Shown here in pieces: positions 50,078-59,122 of a stretch of DNA of 64,000 nt. Source of the stretch: Candidatus Peregrinibacteria bacterium (GTDB lineage: Bacteria > Patescibacteriota > Gracilibacteria > UBA1369 > LOWO2-01-FULL-3); the NCBI GenBank assembly GCA_030688025.1, contig JAUYJL010000008.1, positions 37,136-101,135 on the forward strand, written 5' to 3'. The notes below the pieces were generated by a model. The model made no database searches, was not told where the DNA came from, and saw nothing but the letters and a program-made list of their open reading frames with translations. A program made the position numbers and the translations under genes. Within the stretch, counting starts at the first letter, position 1, and every line of letters begins with the position of its first letter.

Positions 50078-50398
50078 ATGAATAAAGAAAAAGAATTAAA
50101 AAAATTGAAGATTGTTACTCAAAGGATTGTTGAAAATTATGATCCGGAAAAGATCATCTTATTTGGGTCTTATGCTTGGGGAAAGCCAAACAAGGATAGT
50201 GATTTTGATATTTTGATAATAAAAAATGGTAAGAAAAATTTCCTTAATGAACAGCAAAAAGTACGTAGAATTGTTGATGGAGAAATAGCTTTGGACATAC
50301 TTATAGCAACCCCAGTTGAGGTTCAAAATAGGCTTAAAATGGGTGATTTTTTCTTTAGAGATATTATTAATAAAGGCAAATACGTTTATGCCAAATAA
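50078..50398 (+). CDS. MNT-type minimal nucleotidyltransferase
   Basis: A 106-residue minimal nucleotidyltransferase with the hallmark GSYAWGKPNKDSDFDILI (GSx10DxD) and a third acidic residue in GEIALDILI. Partner MNT proteins act as antitoxins that add AMP to HEPN toxins. The start is set at 50078 (MNKEKELKK) rather than 50069. It overlaps the HEPN gene by 11 nt. Confidence 0.88.
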   Translation: MNKEKELKKLKIVTQRIVENYDPEKIILFGSYAWGKPNKDSDFDILIIKNGKKNFLNEQQKVRRIVDGEIALDILIATPVEVQNRLKMGDFFFRDIINKGKYVYAK

Positions 50399-50789
50399 AC
50401 AAGACAGAGATCATAACGCAAAGGAATGGCTTAAGAAAGCCCATCAGGATGAGATATCCGTTTTAGCTTTGTTGAAAAATAATATTGGTTCTCCAAGTGT
50501 TGTTTGTTTTTTGAGCCAGCAAATGGCAGAAAAACTATTAAAGGCATATTTGGTTCATAAAGTGAAAGATTTTCCTAAGATTCATCAGCTGGATAGATTG
50601 GTAAAGATGTGTACTGAAATTGATGATAGTTTTGAAGTACTAAAGGATGATGCAATATATTTAACTGCATTTTATGTTACCACCCGATATCCAGGAGATT
50701 ATCCTGATTTCAACTGGAAAGCCGCGAAGAGTGCAGGTGATAGCGCAAAAAAGATAAAGAATTTTGTTTTATCAAAGATAAATGAATAA
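50388..50789 (+). CDS. HEPN-domain protein, partner of MNT
   Basis: The start is set at 50388 (MPNKQDRDHNAKEWLKKAHQD), inside the end of the MNT gene; the track start at 50316 is too long. The 133-residue all-helical protein has the HEPN features FLSQQMAEKLLKAYLVHKV and the late TTRYPGDYPDF loop. The RNase motif Rx4-6H found in HepT toxins is not clear, so it may belong to the COG2250 branch without proven RNase activity. It overlaps guaA by 8 nt. Confidence 0.82.
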   Translation: MPNKQDRDHNAKEWLKKAHQDEISVLALLKNNIGSPSVVCFLSQQMAEKLLKAYLVHKVKDFPKIHQLDRLVKMCTEIDDSFEVLKDDAIYLTAFYVTTRYPGDYPDFNWKAAKSAGDSAKKIKNFVLSKINE

Positions 50790-52584
50790 GATTGCAGTTT
50801 TAGATTTTGGAGGACAGTATTCGCATTTGATCGCGAATAGGATTCGTAGACTTGGTGTTTATACTGAGATTTTGGATCCGGAAACGCCTTATGAAAAACT
50901 TTTGGAATACAAAGGGATTGTTCTTTCCGGTGGACCTTCGAGCGTAAATGATCCAAATAGCGCTAAATGTGATAAAAGAATTTTTGAAATTGGTGTTCCT
51001 GTTCTTGGCATTTGTTTTGGACATCAGATTATTGCGCATCTTCTGGGAGGCTATGTTGAGCACGGGAATGTTCGTGAATATGGACATGCAAATGTGAAAT
51101 TTTCCGAAAAAAAAGGTGTTTTTGAAGGAATTCAGGACTATGAAGATGTTTGGATGAGTCATTTTGATCAAGTAACTAAATTGCCGGAAGGGTTTGTGGA
51201 AGTTGCAAGCACCGAGGACTGCCCTATTGCGGCGATGGCTAACTACGAAAAGAATATTTATTCTCTGCAATTTCATCCTGAAGTTACACATACGCGTTGC
51301 GGAAATATTATTTTGGAAAATTTTGTGGCAATGACTGCAGCTGCTAGAGATTGGAGTATCGATACATATGTTGATGAAATTATCGGTGAAATAAAAACAA
51401 AGGTCGGTGATAAAAAAGTGTTCCTGATGATAAGCGGCGGGGTTGATAGTACTGTTGCTTTTGCGCTCATCTGTAAAGCAATAGGTGCCGAGCGGGTATA
51501 CGGACTGTTCGTCGATACCGGATTTATGCGGATGAATGAAAAGGAAGAAGTTTCCAGCGCTTTGAAAGAGCTTGGAGTCACAAATTTGCACGTTTATGAT
51601 GCCGGCAAAGAATACATCGATGCGTTGAAAGAAGTTTACGAACCGGAAGCTAAACGCAAAATTATTGGTGATTTATTTTTGAGTATTCAGGAGAAAGTTT
51701 CAAATGAACTTGGACTTGATCCAAACGAATGGCTTTTGGGACAAGGAACGATTTATCCTGACACTATCGAAACCGGTGGAACAAAACATGCGGATAAAAT
51801 CAAAACTCACCACAATCGAGTGGAGAAAATTCAGAAATTAATAGAGGCGGGAAAAGTCATCGAGCCTATTTCTCAGCTTTATAAAGATGAGGTAAGAATG
51901 GTTGGAGAAAAACTGGGGATAAAGAAAGAACTTGTTTGGAGGCATCCTTTTCCAGGTCCCGGACTTGCTGTTCGTATACTTTGTGCGAAGGAGGCGGACT
52001 ATCCGGAATCTTTGAAAAGCGTTGAAGCTAAGATAAACGAGTTTTTGGCTGACAAAGGCTTTAAAGGACATATTCTTCCTATAAAGAGTGTTGGAGTGCA
52101 AGGAGATGAGAGAACTTATCGTCATCCGCTTTTGCTTATAGGTAAGCCTTCGGATTGGGATAGCTTATCCACTCTGGCTACTCAGTTGACTAATCAATTC
52201 GCCGACATCAATCGCGTACTCTTGTGCTTACAGCCTAGCGAAATCACGTCTACGGCTATACGTAATAAATACCTAACTTCTGATAGAATTTTGACTACCC
52301 AGAAGGCCGACAAGATCGTCATGGACTATATTGCAGAAGCCAAAATCTTGAATGACATATGGCAGTTTCCGACTGTTCTTATTCCCCTATCGTTGGATAG
52401 TCGACCCGAGGAATGCGTTGTCCTTAGGCCAGTAAACAGCCAAGAGGCTATGACTGCAAACTTCTACAGAATGGATTTTGAGAAACTTGCGGAGCTAACT
52501 TCTAGGCTTGCGAAAGTGGAAGGAGTTTATGGAATATTCTATGATATCACCAATAAACCACCTGCTACGATTGAATGGGAGTAA
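50782..52584 (+). CDS. guaA: GMP synthase (glutamine-hydrolysing), long form
   Basis: GuaA converts XMP to GMP. The class I amidotransferase domain (about 1-190) has the Cys in VLGICFGHQIIAHLLGG and the His-Glu pair in LQFHPEVTHT. The ATP-pyrophosphatase domain has SGGVDSTVAFAL. At 600 residues it is about 75 longer than common bacterial GuaA. The extra sequence lies in the C-terminal half (DERTYRHPLLLIGKPSDWDSLS, NRVLLCLQPSE), as in the long eukaryote-like type. Its start codon lies within the HEPN gene, which ties it to that toxin-antitoxin pair. Confidence 0.93.
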   Translation: MNKIAVLDFGGQYSHLIANRIRRLGVYTEILDPETPYEKLLEYKGIVLSGGPSSVNDPNSAKCDKRIFEIGVPVLGICFGHQIIAHLLGGYVEHGNVREYGHANVKFSEKKGVFEGIQDYEDVWMSHFDQVTKLPEGFVEVASTEDCPIAAMANYEKNIYSLQFHPEVTHTRCGNIILENFVAMTAAARDWSIDTYVDEIIGEIKTKVGDKKVFLMISGGVDSTVAFALICKAIGAERVYGLFVDTGFMRMNEKEEVSSALKELGVTNLHVYDAGKEYIDALKEVYEPEAKRKIIGDLFLSIQEKVSNELGLDPNEWLLGQGTIYPDTIETGGTKHADKIKTHHNRVEKIQKLIEAGKVIEPISQLYKDEVRMVGEKLGIKKELVWRHPFPGPGLAVRILCAKEADYPESLKSVEAKINEFLADKGFKGHILPIKSVGVQGDERTYRHPLLLIGKPSDWDSLSTLATQLTNQFADINRVLLCLQPSEITSTAIRNKYLTSDRILTTQKADKIVMDYIAEAKILNDIWQFPTVLIPLSLDSRPEECVVLRPVNSQEAMTANFYRMDFEKLAELTSRLAKVEGVYGIFYDITNKPPATIEWE

Positions 52585-53347
52585 GATTTTTTAATACTTC
52601 ATGTCCTAGAATTTCCCGCACTCTTTTTCGACGAGGATTTAAATCGTGAACGTATTGCCTTAGTGGAGTATTTGGTCCATCGCTGGATTTTATTCTGATT
52701 TCTTTTCTTTTAGAATCGAAAAAGCGATCTCTTACTCCCAAAGAACGCACTGGCTCTCCTTCCCAAATACAATCTGAACCATCAAATTTAAGGGCAATTT
52801 TCCATCCATTCTCAATCAATACTCTGGATTTTTCAACTACATAGGAGGCTATCCCTTCAAGGACATTGCATGGAAAAACAGGTCCATGATTAGAATCGCT
52901 ACCACGACGAACACCCTGAATATGATCTATCACACAATATGGCACTTCCTCTCCTACATCGAACGCGTATTTTAGCATAACGACGCCAAAATCATGCCCC
53001 CCCCTTGAAAAGATATAATAATTCCCTGATTGCCTGTATTCATCTCTATAAATCCAAGATTGTGATGGTGTAACCTGAAAATTTGGTCCACCTTGCATCA
53101 TCGCCAATGAATGTTCAATAAAAGAATCTTGATCTCTTCCTGAAAAACTTTCAGACATACACCCTAGAGTATCGGATATTCTCCGCCATATCGCCACCTG
53201 TGCTTCTAGCGGCTCCGTCTCGACCATTCTGTTAATTTCGCGAACGGTCTTAACTCCCTTCAACTCCTCTACTGTCTGAGCATATTTTTCCAATGGGTCA
53301 GCATCATACTTGCCGATATATCCGTCACCTAAACCCCCTATATCCAT
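52565..53347 (-). CDS. Hypothetical protein, 260 aa
   Basis: No known family is recognised. The protein is soluble, without signal peptide, and has a conserved-looking core (NYYIFSRGGHDFGVVMLKYAFD, EVPYCVIDHIQGVRRGSD) and a basic C-terminus rich in Arg (DLNPRRKRVREILG). It overlaps the convergent guaA end by 20 nt. The 76-nt gap to murI upstream holds nothing recognisable. Confidence 0.6.
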   Translation of the reverse strand: MDIGGLGDGYIGKYDADPLEKYAQTVEELKGVKTVREINRMVETEPLEAQVAIWRRISDTLGCMSESFSGRDQDSFIEHSLAMMQGGPNFQVTPSQSWIYRDEYRQSGNYYIFSRGGHDFGVVMLKYAFDVGEEVPYCVIDHIQGVRRGSDSNHGPVFPCNVLEGIASYVVEKSRVLIENGWKIALKFDGSDCIWEGEPVRSLGVRDRFFDSKRKEIRIKSSDGPNTPLRQYVHDLNPRRKRVREILGHEVLKNLTPIQS

Positions 53348-53423
53348 GCGATCTTGTTTAAAATAATTTAGCGCTTATTAAAACACTGATTTGCAAATTA
53401 GTCAAAACCTTTATCCCAAAGCC

Positions 53424-54233
53424 TTATAAACTTATCTTCTCCGGCATCTTGATTTTCATACCGAGGTATTTTTCTGTGAACTCTTTGAAGCGCGCAGGAT
53501 CATCTGTTGTGAGGAATTCTTTTTTGCCTTTTTTTGATAACTTTCCCTCTATTTCTGGATGTCTTCCGAGATAAGTTTTTAGGCTTTGTGCTGTCACTTC
53601 TCCTGATTCGATTATACGGATTTTTTTGCCTAAAATTCTTTTAAAATTTTTGAGCATTAGTGGGTAGTGAGTGCATCCAAGAATGAGCGTATCCACGTTA
53701 TTGTTTTTTATGTCTCTGAGATATTTTTTTAGAATTGAGTGAGATTCTGGTTTGTTTTGCCATCCTTCTTCGATTAGTGGAACAAGTAGTGGGCAGGCTT
53801 TTCCGTAAACTTTTATATCTTTATCTAGCTTGTTGATCTCTGTTTCGTATACCTTTGAATTTATCGTAGCCTTTGTCCCAACTACTCCTATCCTTTTGTT
53901 TTTTGTCACCTCTATCGCCTTCTCTGCGGCCGGAATTAAAACACCTAAGATTTTTCGATCTTGCTCATCTTTTCCTTTCAAATATTTTTCCTGAACATGT
54001 CGAAGAGATGTGCTAGATGCCGTGTTGCAGGCAAAAATTATTAGTTTTACTCCTTTGCTAAAAAGGTATTCCACCGCTTGCTCTGAGAACATTTTGATAT
54101 TTTCCGTGCTGTGATTTCCATATGGAGCTCTACCACTGTCCCCTAGGTACATGTAGTCGTACTCAGGCAAAAGCTTGAGTATTGGTTTTAGGACTGTGAG
54201 TCCGCCGTATCCTGAATCAAATAGTGCAATCAT
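53424..54233 (-). CDS. murI: Glutamate racemase
   Basis: MurI supplies D-glutamate for peptidoglycan. The 269-residue protein has FDSGYGGLTVLKPI, DSGRAPYG, the first catalytic Cys in FACNTASS and the second in LGCTHYPLM. All key residues are present. It is divergent from the DUF881 pair with 47 nt between the start codons. Confidence 0.95.
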   Translation of the reverse strand: MIALFDSGYGGLTVLKPILKLLPEYDYMYLGDSGRAPYGNHSTENIKMFSEQAVEYLFSKGVKLIIFACNTASSTSLRHVQEKYLKGKDEQDRKILGVLIPAAEKAIEVTKNKRIGVVGTKATINSKVYETEINKLDKDIKVYGKACPLLVPLIEEGWQNKPESHSILKKYLRDIKNNNVDTLILGCTHYPLMLKNFKRILGKKIRIIESGEVTAQSLKTYLGRHPEIEGKLSKKGKKEFLTTDDPARFKEFTEKYLGMKIKMPEKISL

Positions 54234-54280
54234 TGCGCAAAATATACCAAAAATTGCTTTGCAGAGCCAGTTATAATATC

Positions 54281-55021
54281 ATGGTGCTAATGTTTAATGA
54301 TAAAAATAAAAAATTTGCCGTTTCTTTTGTCTTGATAGGCCTTGTTTTAGGCCTTCTTCTTACTTGGCAATTTCAAACCGAAGTCCCAAGGGGCAGCACT
54401 TTCCCCGTTGATGAGATTGATGCAAGGAAGGATTTATTGAAAAGTTTTCTTGATGAACAGACCTACTCTCAGAGCAAAATCGTGTTTTTACGTAATGAAA
54501 TAGAAAAATCGCAGAGCCTAATAGAATCAAAAACTAAGGATGTGAATATAGAGACTCTTGATAAGATTAAGAGGAAAATTGGCCTTAGCGTTACGGAAGG
54601 AGAAGGCGTGGAAATTGTAATAGATGACGGGCCAACGGCTTCCAGAGAAGGTGCGGAAGTTTCCGATAGCTTGCTTGTGCAAGCTTCTGATCTTCGTGAT
54701 CTTGTGAATATGCTGAATTCCGCAAAGTCTGACGCTATTTCTGTGAACAATCAAAGAATTATAGCGGAATCCTCTATCTCTTCGATTGGGACAAGCATTC
54801 TTATCAACAACACTTATATTTCTCCACCTTTTACAATAAATGCTGTGGGAGACAGTGGCAGTATTATGCAAAGAATTATGAATGAAGCCTTGTTTCCTTC
54901 GATATACAAAAGATCGAAGAAAGGCGAGATTCGATTTAAGGCTGAGCCAAAGGCTTTTTTGTCTATTCCTATCTACAATGGAGATCTTAAAACAAACAAC
55001 CTAAATATCGTAAATAAATAA
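54281..55021 (+). CDS. DUF881-family membrane protein (first of pair)
   Basis: After one N-terminal membrane helix (about 13-31) comes a coiled-coil segment and the DUF881 core (GEGVEIVIDDGP, LRDLVNMLNSAKSDAISVNNQRI, NNTYISPPFTINAVGDS). In Gram-positive bacteria such proteins lie near division genes, but their role is not settled. The start is put at 54281, with TATAAT at 54272-54277 just before it; Met4 at 54290 would be consistent with a short-leader mRNA. It overlaps the second copy by one base. Confidence 0.82.
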   Translation: MVLMFNDKNKKFAVSFVLIGLVLGLLLTWQFQTEVPRGSTFPVDEIDARKDLLKSFLDEQTYSQSKIVFLRNEIEKSQSLIESKTKDVNIETLDKIKRKIGLSVTEGEGVEIVIDDGPTASREGAEVSDSLLVQASDLRDLVNMLNSAKSDAISVNNQRIIAESSISSIGTSILINNTYISPPFTINAVGDSGSIMQRIMNEALFPSIYKRSKKGEIRFKAEPKAFLSIPIYNGDLKTNNLNIVNK

Positions 55022-55641
55022 TGAATAAAAGAAAAATTTACATATTGATAATCGCTATATTGCTTGGCAGTTTTATAGTAATCGAGGGGAGATCTTTTGA
55101 TATTGTAAATAACATTATTTTGAGGGATTCGAAAAGCGATGTGTTTAAGGAAATCAAGGTTTTGAGGGAGGGAAATCAAAATCTTAGGGATGAGATTAAA
55201 GATTTGGAAGCTACTCTTTCGAGCCTTTCCGACAAAGATTTGGCCGTAAAAACCATACAAAATGAGATTGAAAAATATAACAAACTTTCCGGAGAATATG
55301 CCGTTTACGGGCCTGGCGTTTCGATTGCGATAAGCGGAAAAATCACTGCACCATGGATGGTAGATTTAATAAATGAACTTTTTCATGCCGGAGCTCAAGC
55401 TGTAAGCATAAATGGTATACGTATAACGAATGAATCTTCCGGATTTGATACTCTTCCGAAGGGACAGATTTATATAGATGGCACGATTTTGAGTCCTCCT
55501 TACGTTTTTAATGCGATAGGGGAAGCTATCACCCTGAATAATGCTCTAGGCGCCATAGGCGGCATTTTTGATAGGATAAGAGCAACATTTGGGGGCGTTT
55601 CTATAGTGCTAGAACAAAAGGATGTGCTGGAAATAAACTAA
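55021..55641 (+). CDS. DUF881-family membrane protein (second of pair)
   Basis: A 206-residue paralogue of the preceding protein: one membrane helix (about 7-23), a coiled coil (KEIKVLREGNQNLRDEIKDLEATLSSL), then the DUF881 core (YGPGVSIAISGKI, LINELFHAGAQAVSINGIRI, LSPPYVFNAIGEA). The stop-start overlap (TAATG) with the first copy shows translational coupling, and the two proteins may form a heterodimer outside the membrane. Confidence 0.82.
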   Translation: MNKRKIYILIIAILLGSFIVIEGRSFDIVNNIILRDSKSDVFKEIKVLREGNQNLRDEIKDLEATLSSLSDKDLAVKTIQNEIEKYNKLSGEYAVYGPGVSIAISGKITAPWMVDLINELFHAGAQAVSINGIRITNESSGFDTLPKGQIYIDGTILSPPYVFNAIGEAITLNNALGAIGGIFDRIRATFGGVSIVLEQKDVLEIN

Positions 55642-55656
55642 TGAACCTCTGAAAGT

Positions 55657-56331
55657 TTATTTGTAGTACAAGAGAAGCCAAAGTGGCTGAAGTGCCAGAG
55701 TGAAAAGGAGGATTGTTAAAAGAATTCTTTTGTTGAATTTTTCTATTTTTACGTTCAAATGGACATCTTTCATCTCTTTTTCTTTTGTCTCTATTTTTTC
55801 CTTCAATTCCTGTTTCTCTTTGTCGCTTTGATACTTATCTCTGTGAAATTCGAGCATTGGAATGCTACTTCTGAGCCGTGCTTCGAGCTGGCCCACTCTG
55901 TAATTTGCTATTTCGAGGCGTTCTTGTTTCACATTTAACTCTTCTTTGACATCAAAATATAATTTTTTATATATCTCATGATCTTCCTTTGATGGATCTG
56001 CTTTAGTCTTAGCCTCAAAAACCTCCACTCTGTCTACATTGTCTACTGCTTCGTCTATAGACTTGTCTATAGACATCTCAGGTATAGACATGTCGACATT
56101 GTCTACTGTGACTGTAGACACCTGTCCACCCTTAAGCTTGCGTATTTCGCCTTTATTAAGCCAAATACGCCCGTCTTCTATACGACTAGACAGCTTTTTA
56201 GATTTTATATACCTGTCTAGTGTTCTTATTGACACTTTTAACAATCGGCTTGCGGCTTTTCGGTCTAGATTATATGTGGACAAGGTGCTGTCTAGTTGCA
56301 TATCTATTATGTATTTAATGTCTATAGACAA
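55657..56331 (-). CDS. Membrane-anchored HTH/coiled-coil protein
   Basis: A 224-residue protein with three parts. Residues about 20-65 are a helix-turn-helix of the MerR/excisionase type (DRKAASRLLKVSIRTLDRYI...IEDGRIWLNKGEIRKLKG). Residues about 70-105 are a repetitive acidic linker rich in V/I, D and S. Residues about 110-200 are a coiled coil ending in a single membrane helix (LLTILLFTLALQPLWLLLYY). It starts with TTG (56331) or ATG at 56301. Its 5' half and upstream region carry a dense array of TGTCTA/TAGACA sites. I know no named family; a membrane-tethered DNA-organising or regulatory protein is inferred. Confidence 0.75.
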   Translation of the reverse strand: MSIDIKYIIDMQLDSTLSTYNLDRKAASRLLKVSIRTLDRYIKSKKLSSRIEDGRIWLNKGEIRKLKGGQVSTVTVDNVDMSIPEMSIDKSIDEAVDNVDRVEVFEAKTKADPSKEDHEIYKKLYFDVKEELNVKQERLEIANYRVGQLEARLRSSIPMLEFHRDKYQSDKEKQELKEKIETKEKEMKDVHLNVKIEKFNKRILLTILLFTLALQPLWLLLYYK

Positions 56332-56381
56332 GACATAGACATCTTTGCCATGATTTTATTCTCTTTGTCTATACGTGTCTA
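56031..56381. repeat. Array of TGTCTA/TAGACA half-sites
   Basis: About a dozen exact TGTCTA or TAGACA hexamers lie in 350 bp, including two perfect 12-bp palindromes TGTCTATAGACA at 56064-56075 and 56319-56330, plus near matches (TGTCGACA, GTCTATAGAC, TGTCCA). Less than one would be expected by chance. The array covers the linker region and the start of the HTH gene and reaches the promoter of the divergent FG-GAP gene. Confidence 0.8.
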
Positions 56382-56382
56382 G

Positions 56383-56411
56383 TTGATTGTCCACTGAACT
56401 CTCTTTATAAT
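56383..56411 (+). promoter_or_regulatory. Promoter for the FG-GAP/SLH gene
   Basis: TTGATT and a perfect TATAAT are separated by 17 bp, 31 nt before the ATG at 56443. The last TGTCTA site of the array (56376-56381) touches the -35 box. Confidence 0.75.
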
Positions 56412-56442
56412 TGAATTGTTCTCATTCCTATTCCTACATTTC

Positions 56443-58584
56443 ATGCGTTTTATTAATACCTTATTATTAGTAATCGTGTTCATTGGCACTTCAATGTCTT
56501 TAAATTTTAGCGTATTAGCTGAAAATTTTGATGATGCCTATGTCCATGAACTCTTTGCGGGGGTAGACGTCTCTAAGGTCGAATTTGAGGGAATTTATCC
56601 TGGAAGTCAGCTTGGCGCCGACACTAAGAGTGGAGATTTTAATCGCGATGGAATCCAAGATATTGCAATTGCCGCGCCTTTTGCCTCTGTGGACGAAAGA
56701 AAATGGAATGGGCAGGTTTTAGTGTATTTTGGAAAAAATGATTTTTTTCTAGATAAAGCCAATCTCTCTAATTTCACTGCGGATATTATTATTACTGGAC
56801 GAATTTCCGGAGATCAGTTGGGAACTTCTATCACCACCGGTGATTTTAATGGAGATGGAGCTGATGACTTGGCGATAGGAGCTTATAATGCCTCGGCTTT
56901 CTATGCTTATGAGAAAGACAAGCATCCGGGACAGGTCTATTTAGTTTATGGAAAAAGTTATTGGAGCGAGAAGAATATAGATCTTTTATATAGATCCGCC
57001 GATTTTACGATGTATGGAGTTGAGGATGGAGATGCTTTCGGACTATCTATGGAAACTGCCGATATAAATTCCGATAAGATTGATGATCTGCTTGTCTCTG
57101 CGCCTTTCTCGTCTTCTACTTCAGGAGAGGGGAGCGGAAATGTATATGTTTTTTATGGAAGATTTTCCGGTATTTATTTTTATCCTTCTTTTTCTTCAAA
57201 TGCGGATATTGTTTTTCACGGACAAGTTAAAAATGAAAGATTTGGAGCGTCTATGGCGGCAGGGGATATAAACGGTGACAAAAGAGTTGATTTGCTCATA
57301 GGCGCCTACTATTCGGGCATTCAAAATATGGATAAAACCGGACGCGTATATATTTATGAAAATAAAAAATTCGAAAGAATTGTCAATAAGCCTACAAATG
57401 TGGTTAACGGGATTTTTGATAATGAATGGTTTGGGTTTTCTATTGCGACCGGAGATATAAATAATGATGGCAATAAAGATTTTGCGATTTCGGCTTTCCC
57501 TTACGAAGGACCAAAAAATAAAAGTCGCGTGGCCTTGTATTACGGCAGAAGTGATTTTTCCAAAAAAAATGTAAAGGTAATTTCGCCTGATTTTGTTATT
57601 GAAAATCCTTTAAATGAGATTTTACTTGGAGCGAAAGTTTTGATGGAAGATATGGATGGAGATGGCTTGAGTGAGGTCATTGTTGGCGCTCCCGGAATAG
57701 GAAATTCTGTCAGCCTTAAAGAGGGGAATGTTTATGTTGTAAATATTGATGAGAAGAAATCCCGCTACAGTATGAGAAAAAATGAATTTTCTTCAGTAAT
57801 ACACGGAGAAAATTCTGATGATTGGTTTGGGTTTAGTTTGGATACTGTGGATTTTAACGGGGACTCTAAAAAAGATTTACTTATCGGCTCAAGATATTCT
57901 GATTTTCCGAATCGTATAAATGCTGGAAAGGCTTTTGTGTTTTTTGGCGAGGATGGCGCTTTTGGCATAAAGAAGCCTGTTTCTGATCTTGATAATGAAA
58001 GAACTGTCTCGAGAGGGGAACTTGTGAAGATGGTCACAGACAGGTTTGATTTGAAAAATAAAAAAACCGATAGCATACAAAAATGCATGGATTATAAAGA
58101 GTTCTGTCTTTTTAATTTCATGGCGATGTCTTCTTTTGACGGCATAACTCTCGATCCCGAGCTTATTCTTTATCCTGATGTTGAAAAAGATAATCCTTAT
58201 TATGAGGAAATAAATATTGCCACGATGCTTGGGGTTATCAACGGCTATCTAAATGACACAAATAGCCCTTTTAGGCCCGAGGAAACTATTTCCAGAGTAG
58301 ATGCACTGAAAGTTGTTTTAACTGCGACAGACCTTTTAGATCCGAAATATCGATTCGAATTGTCCAAGGAGCTTGGAGGAGATGATAAGCTGGCTAGTCA
58401 ACCTTCATATTTTGTTGATATTAACCCGAAAATAAGTTATATGTGGTGGTATCCGCGTTATGTAAATTTTGCGGTAGACAATGGTATTGTCGACAAGTAT
58501 GAATACTTTAGACCTGACGAGCCTATAACGATGAAAGAGCTCGATAATATGATTGTTCGAACATTTTCTTTCATAAACAAGTAA
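56443..58584 (+). CDS. Secreted FG-GAP repeat protein with C-terminal SLH domains
   Basis: The start is set at 56443 (MRFINTLLLVIVFIGTSMSLNFSVLA), a signal peptide; the track start at 56416 is a TTG upstream. Residues about 45-500 hold about seven FG-GAP (integrin alpha-like) repeats with Ca-binding loops: DFNRDGIQDIAIAAP, DFNGDGADDLAIGAY, DINSDKIDDLLVSAP, DINGDKRVDLLIGAY, DINNDGNKDFAISAF, DMDGDGLSEVIVGAP, DFNGDSKKDLLIGSR. Three SLH-type segments follow to the C-terminus. It would be a beta-propeller displayed on the S-layer, possibly for attachment. It leads a run of four closely spaced genes. Confidence 0.9.
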   Translation: MRFINTLLLVIVFIGTSMSLNFSVLAENFDDAYVHELFAGVDVSKVEFEGIYPGSQLGADTKSGDFNRDGIQDIAIAAPFASVDERKWNGQVLVYFGKNDFFLDKANLSNFTADIIITGRISGDQLGTSITTGDFNGDGADDLAIGAYNASAFYAYEKDKHPGQVYLVYGKSYWSEKNIDLLYRSADFTMYGVEDGDAFGLSMETADINSDKIDDLLVSAPFSSSTSGEGSGNVYVFYGRFSGIYFYPSFSSNADIVFHGQVKNERFGASMAAGDINGDKRVDLLIGAYYSGIQNMDKTGRVYIYENKKFERIVNKPTNVVNGIFDNEWFGFSIATGDINNDGNKDFAISAFPYEGPKNKSRVALYYGRSDFSKKNVKVISPDFVIENPLNEILLGAKVLMEDMDGDGLSEVIVGAPGIGNSVSLKEGNVYVVNIDEKKSRYSMRKNEFSSVIHGENSDDWFGFSLDTVDFNGDSKKDLLIGSRYSDFPNRINAGKAFVFFGEDGAFGIKKPVSDLDNERTVSRGELVKMVTDRFDLKNKKTDSIQKCMDYKEFCLFNFMAMSSFDGITLDPELILYPDVEKDNPYYEEINIATMLGVINGYLNDTNSPFRPEETISRVDALKVVLTATDLLDPKYRFELSKELGGDDKLASQPSYFVDINPKISYMWWYPRYVNFAVDNGIVDKYEYFRPDEPITMKELDNMIVRTFSFINK

Positions 58585-58585
58585 G

Positions 58586-59122
58586 ATGAAGAAATTAACG
58601 CATGAGGAGATACTCCAAATCAAACCTTCTGTCGAAGACGTAAGCAAAGCCAAAAGAAGTCCTTTTGTGGCCGTACTCGATAATGTTAGAAGCCTTTATA
58701 ATGTAGGTGCTATTTTTAGGACATCCGATGCGGTTATGCTCGAGAAACTTTATTTGTGTGGAATCACAGGACAACCACCAAGAAATGAAATTTCGAAAAC
58801 CGCTCTTGGCGCTGATGAAATTGTTCCATGGGAGCATTCGGACTCGGCCGTGGACACTATAAAAAAACTAAAAAAAGACGGCTATACAATATGCGCCGTG
58901 GAGCTTGCACATGAGAGTATTTCGTATGAGAAGGCTGATTTTAAATTTCCGCTTTGTCTTATTTTTGGACATGAAGTCGAGGGAATATCTGATGAAGTGA
59001 TGGAGCTTGCGGACATGGCTGTAAAAGTACCGATGCTCGGACGTGCAAATTCTTTGAATGTTGAGACATGTTATGGAATAGTGGTTTATGAAGTTTTAAA
59101 AAAATTGAATGAAAAAATTTAG
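58586..59122 (+). CDS. SpoU/TrmH-family RNA 2'-O-methyltransferase
   Basis: The 178-residue SPOUT enzyme has motif 1 VAVLDNVRSLYNVGAIFRTSDA, motif 2 CLIFGHEVEGIS and motif 3 VPMLGRANSLNVETCYGIVVYEV, which form the trefoil-knot SAM site. The target (tRNA or rRNA) cannot be told. Its start lies 1 nt after the FG-GAP gene stop, and it overlaps the next gene by 14 nt. Confidence 0.9.
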   Translation: MKKLTHEEILQIKPSVEDVSKAKRSPFVAVLDNVRSLYNVGAIFRTSDAVMLEKLYLCGITGQPPRNEISKTALGADEIVPWEHSDSAVDTIKKLKKDGYTICAVELAHESISYEKADFKFPLCLIFGHEVEGISDEVMELADMAVKVPMLGRANSLNVETCYGIVVYEVLKKLNEKI

